The translations under genes were made by a program, and so were the position numbers. DNA of 8,815 nt from an uncultured Oscillospiraceae bacterium (GTDB lineage Bacteria; Bacillota; Clostridia; Oscillospirales; Oscillospiraceae). Below, piece by piece: positions 6,235-8,815 of this stretch. Below the pieces are notes generated by a model, which saw only the letters and a list, made by a program, of their open reading frames with translations, was not told the DNA's origin and made no database searches. Location: contig CAKUNB010000062.1 of the NCBI GenBank assembly GCA_934668285.1, positions 1 through 8,815 of the forward strand. The letters are read 5' to 3'. The first letter of the stretch is position 1; every line of letters starts with the position of its first letter.

Positions 6235-6638
6235 TATTCCTCCCTCTGCCAGCGGCAGGCATCTTCAAGAGAAAGCCCACCGTTGAGCCGCTTGACCTCG
6301 CGGACGCACTCGCCGCGCAGCCGCTCCAAGGACTGCGGGTCAAACTCGCTGCTCGCGGCGACGACATTTTGCAGCATGGCCAGCTCCACCGCCAGCTTGA
6401 ACAGCATCCGGTTCTGCCGGTGGTCACTCTCGGCCACGATGCCGCGCAGCGTCGAGGTCACCACGGTAGAAAGGTAGCCGTCCGATACTTCTGCATCAAG
6501 GTAGCCAATGTAAAAGAGGACGGCCTTTTCGATGAACTCCGACCGGCTTTCGCAGTTGTCCGCGCGGTAGTGCGCCTCGACCTGTTCCAAGGTGTCCGGA
6601 TAGACCCAGAGGGCAAATTTCCGCTTGTTTTCAAACAA
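6234..6638 (-). CDS. Ribbon-helix-helix relaxosome accessory protein (MobC-like role)
   Basis: A 134-residue protein beginning at TTG 6638. Residues about 5-45 look like a ribbon-helix-helix domain: a short strand 'KRKFALWVYP', then 'TLEQVEAHYRADN' and 'SRSEFIEKAVLFYIGYL'. The remainder is helical ('RMLFKLAVELAMLQNVVAAS', 'LERLRGECVREVKRLNGG'). Small DNA-binding proteins encoded directly before a relaxase usually help it bind oriT, and the TAATG overlap with the relaxase gene fits that job. The TTG start is chosen from AAAGGAG at 6649-6655, ten bases upstream. The frame stays open to 7055, but the extension overlaps another gene and looks non-coding. No specific family name was recognised, so 'MobC-like' describes position, not proven homology. 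Confidence 0.75.
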   Translation of the reverse strand: MFENKRKFALWVYPDTLEQVEAHYRADNCESRSEFIEKAVLFYIGYLDAEVSDGYLSTVVTSTLRGIVAESDHRQNRMLFKLAVELAMLQNVVAASSEFDPQSLERLRGECVREVKRLNGGLSLEDACRWQREE

Positions 6639-6648
6639 TGTTCCGCAA

Positions 6649-6655
6649 CTCCTTT
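6649..6655 (-). promoter_or_regulatory. Ribosome binding site supporting a TTG start
   Basis: AAAGGAG lies ten bases before TTG 6638. No ATG or GTG in the correct frame lies between them, so a TTG start with a slightly long spacer is the best reading. Confidence 0.6.
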
Positions 6656-6710
6656 CGCAACACCGGTGCAGCCCCCGCAATTCCGGCGCATTTGCCGAAC
6701 CGCAACCCCG

Positions 6711-6769
6711 GCCGCGGGAAAATTCGCCGGTTTCCAACCCCGCCGCGAAAATTTTGGTTTCAATCCCGC
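6711..6769. repeat. Imperfect direct repeat pair in the oriT candidate
   Basis: Copy A (6711-6743) and copy B (6742-6769) both run GCCGCG, AAAATT, GGTTTC, then CCCGC, with small gaps and substitutions. Such repeats can be binding sites for a ribbon-helix-helix accessory protein; that role is inferred. Confidence 0.5.
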
Positions 6770-6784
6770 AATCCCTTCGTGCGA

Positions 6785-6797
6785 CCGGCATTGCCGG
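6785..6797. repeat. Perfect 6-1-6 palindrome
   Basis: CCGGCA-T-TGCCGG, thirteen bases before the larger hairpin and within the oriT candidate. It could be a protein-binding site or part of a secondary structure. Confidence 0.5.
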
Positions 6798-6809
6798 ACG
6801 CTGTGGTTC

Positions 6810-6838
6810 GCATCGGGGCGTCGTCACGACCCCGATGC
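6810..6838. repeat. Strong hairpin in the oriT candidate
   Basis: GCATCGGGG (6810-6818) pairs perfectly with CCCCGATGC (6830-6838). Inside, TCGT and ACGA can pair around a one-base centre, with a two-base bulge. TTTCTCC follows on the plus strand, too weak for a clear terminator of any plus-strand gene. Large inverted repeats next to nick sites are typical of oriT. Confidence 0.6.
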
Positions 6839-6877
6839 TTTCTCCTGCTTGCTTATCGTCCGTTTCAAAACGTCCCG

Positions 6878-7291
6878 TCAAAGCGCACCGCGCGGTGGAG
6901 CATTCTTCGATTTTTCCACGTGTTTTCCGTCCAGCCGGGCAAAGCAGCATTCGGTATAAGACAGCCCGCGCGTTTCCACAAAGTCGTCGAGGACGCGGAG
7001 CATCTCGGCCTCCCGCAGGCGAACCGGCTCCGGCAGACTGTCGTAAAAAATCCACTCCGCCGCCTCCGGCGCATCCCGGACGAAAACGTCATACCCCAGC
7101 AGCACCGAGCTGAACGAGCGGTAGGCCACGACGCTCAACCGCACATACCCAACGGCAAGCGCTGCGACAACTGCCTCCGAAAATGATTCCGGAGGCCGCT
7201 CCCGCAGGCGCTGCAGCGCACCGTTGGAGAGAAACCGCTCATAACGATACCGTTCCCCCAACGCCCGCCGCAGTGTTTGTTTTCGATTCAT
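6878..7291 (-). CDS. Hypothetical protein coupled to the cyclotransferase gene
   Basis: I do not recognise this 137-residue protein. It begins with a basic stretch ('MNRKQTLRRALGERYRYERF'), then an amphipathic or weakly hydrophobic part (about 38-66: 'SEAVVAALAVGYVRLSVVAY') that is probably buried helix rather than a membrane segment. An acidic middle part ('DAPEAAEWIFYDSLPEPVRL') and a cysteine-pair segment ('YTECCFARLDGKHVEKSKN') follow. The start is well supported: its ATG overlaps the stop of the cyclotransferase gene as ATGA, and GGAGGGG at 7300-7306 lies eight bases upstream. Tight coupling to the amidoligase/cyclotransferase pair suggests a shared process, for example as a substrate or partner, but nothing in the sequence proves it. 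Confidence 0.75.
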   Translation of the reverse strand: MNRKQTLRRALGERYRYERFLSNGALQRLRERPPESFSEAVVAALAVGYVRLSVVAYRSFSSVLLGYDVFVRDAPEAAEWIFYDSLPEPVRLREAEMLRVLDDFVETRGLSYTECCFARLDGKHVEKSKNAPPRGAL

Positions 7292-7818
7292 AGCTGCATC
7301 CCCTCCGAAAATTCAAGTGCCTCCAGTTCGTCCGCATCCTCCCGCATCTCCGGCACAGTGCGGCACTGCGCTGCAAAGTATTGCACCGCGCTGTTTTGCA
7401 GCGCCTGCTCCAATACCGAAACGTCCAGCCCGCAGTTGCGGTAGCCCTCCAGCACGGTGGCGTAGTAGTACGGCGCGGGCAGGCCGAACTCCGCCCGCAG
7501 ATTCATCCGGTAGAGCATCGCGGGAACCGCCCTGTCGCCGAACTGGATCGGGAGGCACTCTTTGAAATAATGCGTCGGATAGCCCTCATAGCGGTCGAGC
7601 GCACACTCATTTAGCCAGTCGATTTCCCAGATCGCCACGGGGACGGAAGCGCCCGCCTTGGGCGTGACGGTGGCAAAGGCGTTGTCGTGCTGCCCGCGAA
7701 ATTGCAGCTCGTAGCCGTGGAGCGTGCCAATGCCGCAGAGCTTTGCGCCGGGACAGCGGTGACGCATCTGGCGCAGATTGAGATTGCTGCCATAGGCAGC
7801 ATAGCGTTTGTTCTCCAT
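7288..7818 (-). CDS. Gamma-glutamylcyclotransferase-like (AIG2-type) protein
   Basis: A 176-residue protein with the signature of the GGCT/AIG2 fold. 'YAAYGSNLN' at 6-14 is the glycine-rich substrate-binding loop. 'ALDRYEGYPTHY' at 73-84 carries the expected catalytic glutamate (E78). A strand-rich core contains 'AFATVTPKAGASVPVAIWEI', and 'PAMLYRM' near 99-105 matches the family's later strand. Members release 5-oxoproline from gamma-glutamyl amines or peptides. The C-terminal part (about 115-176) goes beyond the minimal domain and is helical. The gene starts 19 bases after the amidoligase stop; the purine-rich AAGGAGA is 14 bases before the ATG, a long spacing, so translation may depend on coupling. 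Next to an amidoligase, it is more likely to act on that enzyme's product than on glutathione, which is inference. Confidence 0.88.
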   Translation of the reverse strand: MENKRYAAYGSNLNLRQMRHRCPGAKLCGIGTLHGYELQFRGQHDNAFATVTPKAGASVPVAIWEIDWLNECALDRYEGYPTHYFKECLPIQFGDRAVPAMLYRMNLRAEFGLPAPYYYATVLEGYRNCGLDVSVLEQALQNSAVQYFAAQCRTVPEMREDADELEALEFSEGMQL

Positions 7819-7837
7819 AATTTTTCCGTGTTCTCCT

Positions 7838-8815
7838 TTACATGGTCATGGTGATCGTCGGCGCTTCCGGCACATTTTGCGGTTCCTGTACTTCCTGTTG
7901 TACGGTCGGTTCCGGCTTTTCCTCGGCGAGGCGCTTGGCGGCGAGGCGGGCCTTCTGCGCCTCGGCCTGTGCCGGGTCGCGCCATGCAATGTTGCCCTCC
8001 AAGTGTTTGAGCAGGTGCTTTCGTGCGGTCTTGAACTCGTCGCCGATCAGACCCAGCCGCAGCAGCCACGTGCGGAAGGTGTACTTTTCATTCTCCGGCT
8101 GCGTCTTGATGCGCGACGCGCTGTGCTGCACCAGCGCCTGATGGCTGATGGCAAGGCAGAGCTGCACGTAGCTCTTGACCTCGCCCGCGTGGAGCGTGGA
8201 ATTGAACAGCCGGAATTCAATCGTCCCCTTGGAAAACACACTGTGCAGATTCAGCGCATGGTAGCGGCTGTCGTCGTAGTGGATGTGCCGGTTGCTGCTG
8301 CCGTCGTACCACAGCCACTCCACGTCCTCCATCGTACGCGGCCGCAGCTGGTTCAGCTCGTCCAAAAACCGTGTGTCCGTCTTTTGGCAGTAGCGTTCCC
8401 GGCTGACCTGCACCTGCAGTGCCTTATAGAGCAGATCCTCCTTGGCTGCCATGATGTTGACGATGTTGCGCAGCGTCTGCGGCGTGTGGGCGGAGGCATC
8501 TACGTGGATATGAATTCCGCAGGTATCGTTGACCTTGGCTCCACCGGCGCGGAGCTTGCGGATGATCTCCTGCAGCGTTTCAATATCCGCATATTGGCAG
8601 ATGGGCGAAACCAGCTCCACGGAGTAAGCAAAGTTTGTCGTGCGCTGTTCGCCGCAGAAGCAGCGAATCGACGCGTCGCTGACGAGCTTCCACTGCCGGT
8701 TCTGCGTGTCCCGTACGGTGTAGGCATCATAGCTGCCGCCGACGTGCGTCGCCTGTGTGCCGAAATATCCGGCAAGGAGCTGCGCCGCAGCAGCGCGGGT
8801 CAGGCCGGTCATCTC
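7838..8815 (-). CDS. Amidoligase family enzyme (Amidoligase_2-like), 5' end outside window
   Basis: The frame is open through the right edge: the codon before the ATG at 8812 is GAG. Amidoligases usually have 'FG.EIE.TG' near the N-terminus, and here 'E-MTGLTR' matches the end of that motif, so the ATG is probably internal and a short N-terminal piece is missing. Visible motifs (numbered from that M) are 'HVGGSYDAYTV' (23-33), 'SDASI' (45-49), 'ELVSP' (66-70), 'CGIHIHVD' (98-105) and 'GTIEFRLFN' (196-204). These are the acidic and histidine residues expected of the glutamine-synthetase-like carboxylate-amine ligase fold, which uses ATP to form amide bonds. Residues about 280-324 are a charged, low-complexity tail ending 'TITMTM'. 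The substrate is unknown. It heads the tightly spaced cyclotransferase cassette. Confidence 0.88.
   Translation of the reverse strand, partial: EMTGLTRAAAAQLLAGYFGTQATHVGGSYDAYTVRDTQNRQWKLVSDASIRCFCGEQRTTNFAYSVELVSPICQYADIETLQEIIRKLRAGGAKVNDTCGIHIHVDASAHTPQTLRNIVNIMAAKEDLLYKALQVQVSRERYCQKTDTRFLDELNQLRPRTMEDVEWLWYDGSSNRHIHYDDSRYHALNLHSVFSKGTIEFRLFNSTLHAGEVKSYVQLCLAISHQALVQHSASRIKTQPENEKYTFRTWLLRLGLIGDEFKTARKHLLKHLEGNIAWRDPAQAEAQKARLAAKRLAEEKPEPTVQQEVQEPQNVPEAPTITMTM

Larger units (their letters stand above)
6639..6877. other. Candidate oriT / leader region of the relaxase operon
   Basis: This 239-base gap is the only sizeable non-coding space near the relaxase genes and lies just before the accessory gene, a common place for oriT. 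It contains a 6-1-6 palindrome (6785-6797), a strong hairpin (6810-6838), and an imperfect pair of about 30-base direct repeats (6711-6769). A continuous minus frame crosses it, but its product is arginine- and cysteine-rich without recognisable domains. No nick-site consensus could be confirmed by eye. Confidence 0.45.

Noticed and set aside
6639..7055. Longer N-terminus for the ribbon-helix-helix protein
   Set aside because: The frame is open but overlaps the hypothetical gene and its product has no domain features; the ribosome binding site before TTG 6638 fits better.
7611..8069. Minus-strand frame of 152 codons overlapping the amidoligase and cyclotransferase genes
   Set aside because: Out-of-frame shadow of two genes with intact family motifs; its product is basic and low in complexity.

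Overview
The window is GC-rich (coding regions look like roughly 60% GC). It carries a minus-strand block of conjugation and mobilisation genes from an integrative conjugative or mobilisable element of the kind common in gut Clostridia. The MobP3/MobL relaxase, CD1115-type VirD4, DUF3991/Toprim primase and small winged-helix protein together suggest an Oscillospiraceae- or Lachnospiraceae-like Firmicute. That host assignment is inferred from gene content and base composition only.

Layout from left to right. 1-513 (+) is the 3' part of a DUF5104-like, probably secreted or lipoprotein, gene. 514-801 has no gene; it holds a strong hairpin at 611-654, inside a longer imperfect inverted repeat (594-664), between convergent genes. 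802-1712 (-) is a coupled pair, an XRE repressor followed by a small sigma-70-family factor, with a good sigma-A-type promoter whose -10 lies in a palindrome. 1713-2194 has no convincing gene; it holds a palindromic dispersed repeat (1877-1914), a G-rich stretch and two tandem 44-bp repeats (2108-2195). 2195-6638 (-) is the transfer core. In transcription order it runs ribbon-helix-helix accessory protein, MobP relaxase, primase-like protein, VirD4 coupling protein and winged-helix protein, tightly packed or overlapping. 6639-6877 is a gene-free stretch with palindromes and imperfect repeats, upstream of the relaxase genes, and is the best oriT candidate. 6878-8815 (-) is a compact three-gene set: an amidoligase (running off the right edge), a gamma-glutamylcyclotransferase-like protein and an unrecognised 137-residue protein.

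How the parts may work together. The RHH protein and relaxase would process oriT, the primase-like protein would act on transferred DNA, and VirD4 would bring the relaxosome to a type IV channel. No channel genes (VirB4, VirB6 or PrgI homologues) are present here, so the element either encodes them elsewhere or borrows them. The amidoligase/cyclotransferase set is the most unusual part. It pairs an enzyme expected to make an amide (peptide-like) bond with one of a family that cleaves gamma-glutamyl linkages, and a third coupled gene of unknown function follows. All assignments come from reading translated motifs; no database search was run.
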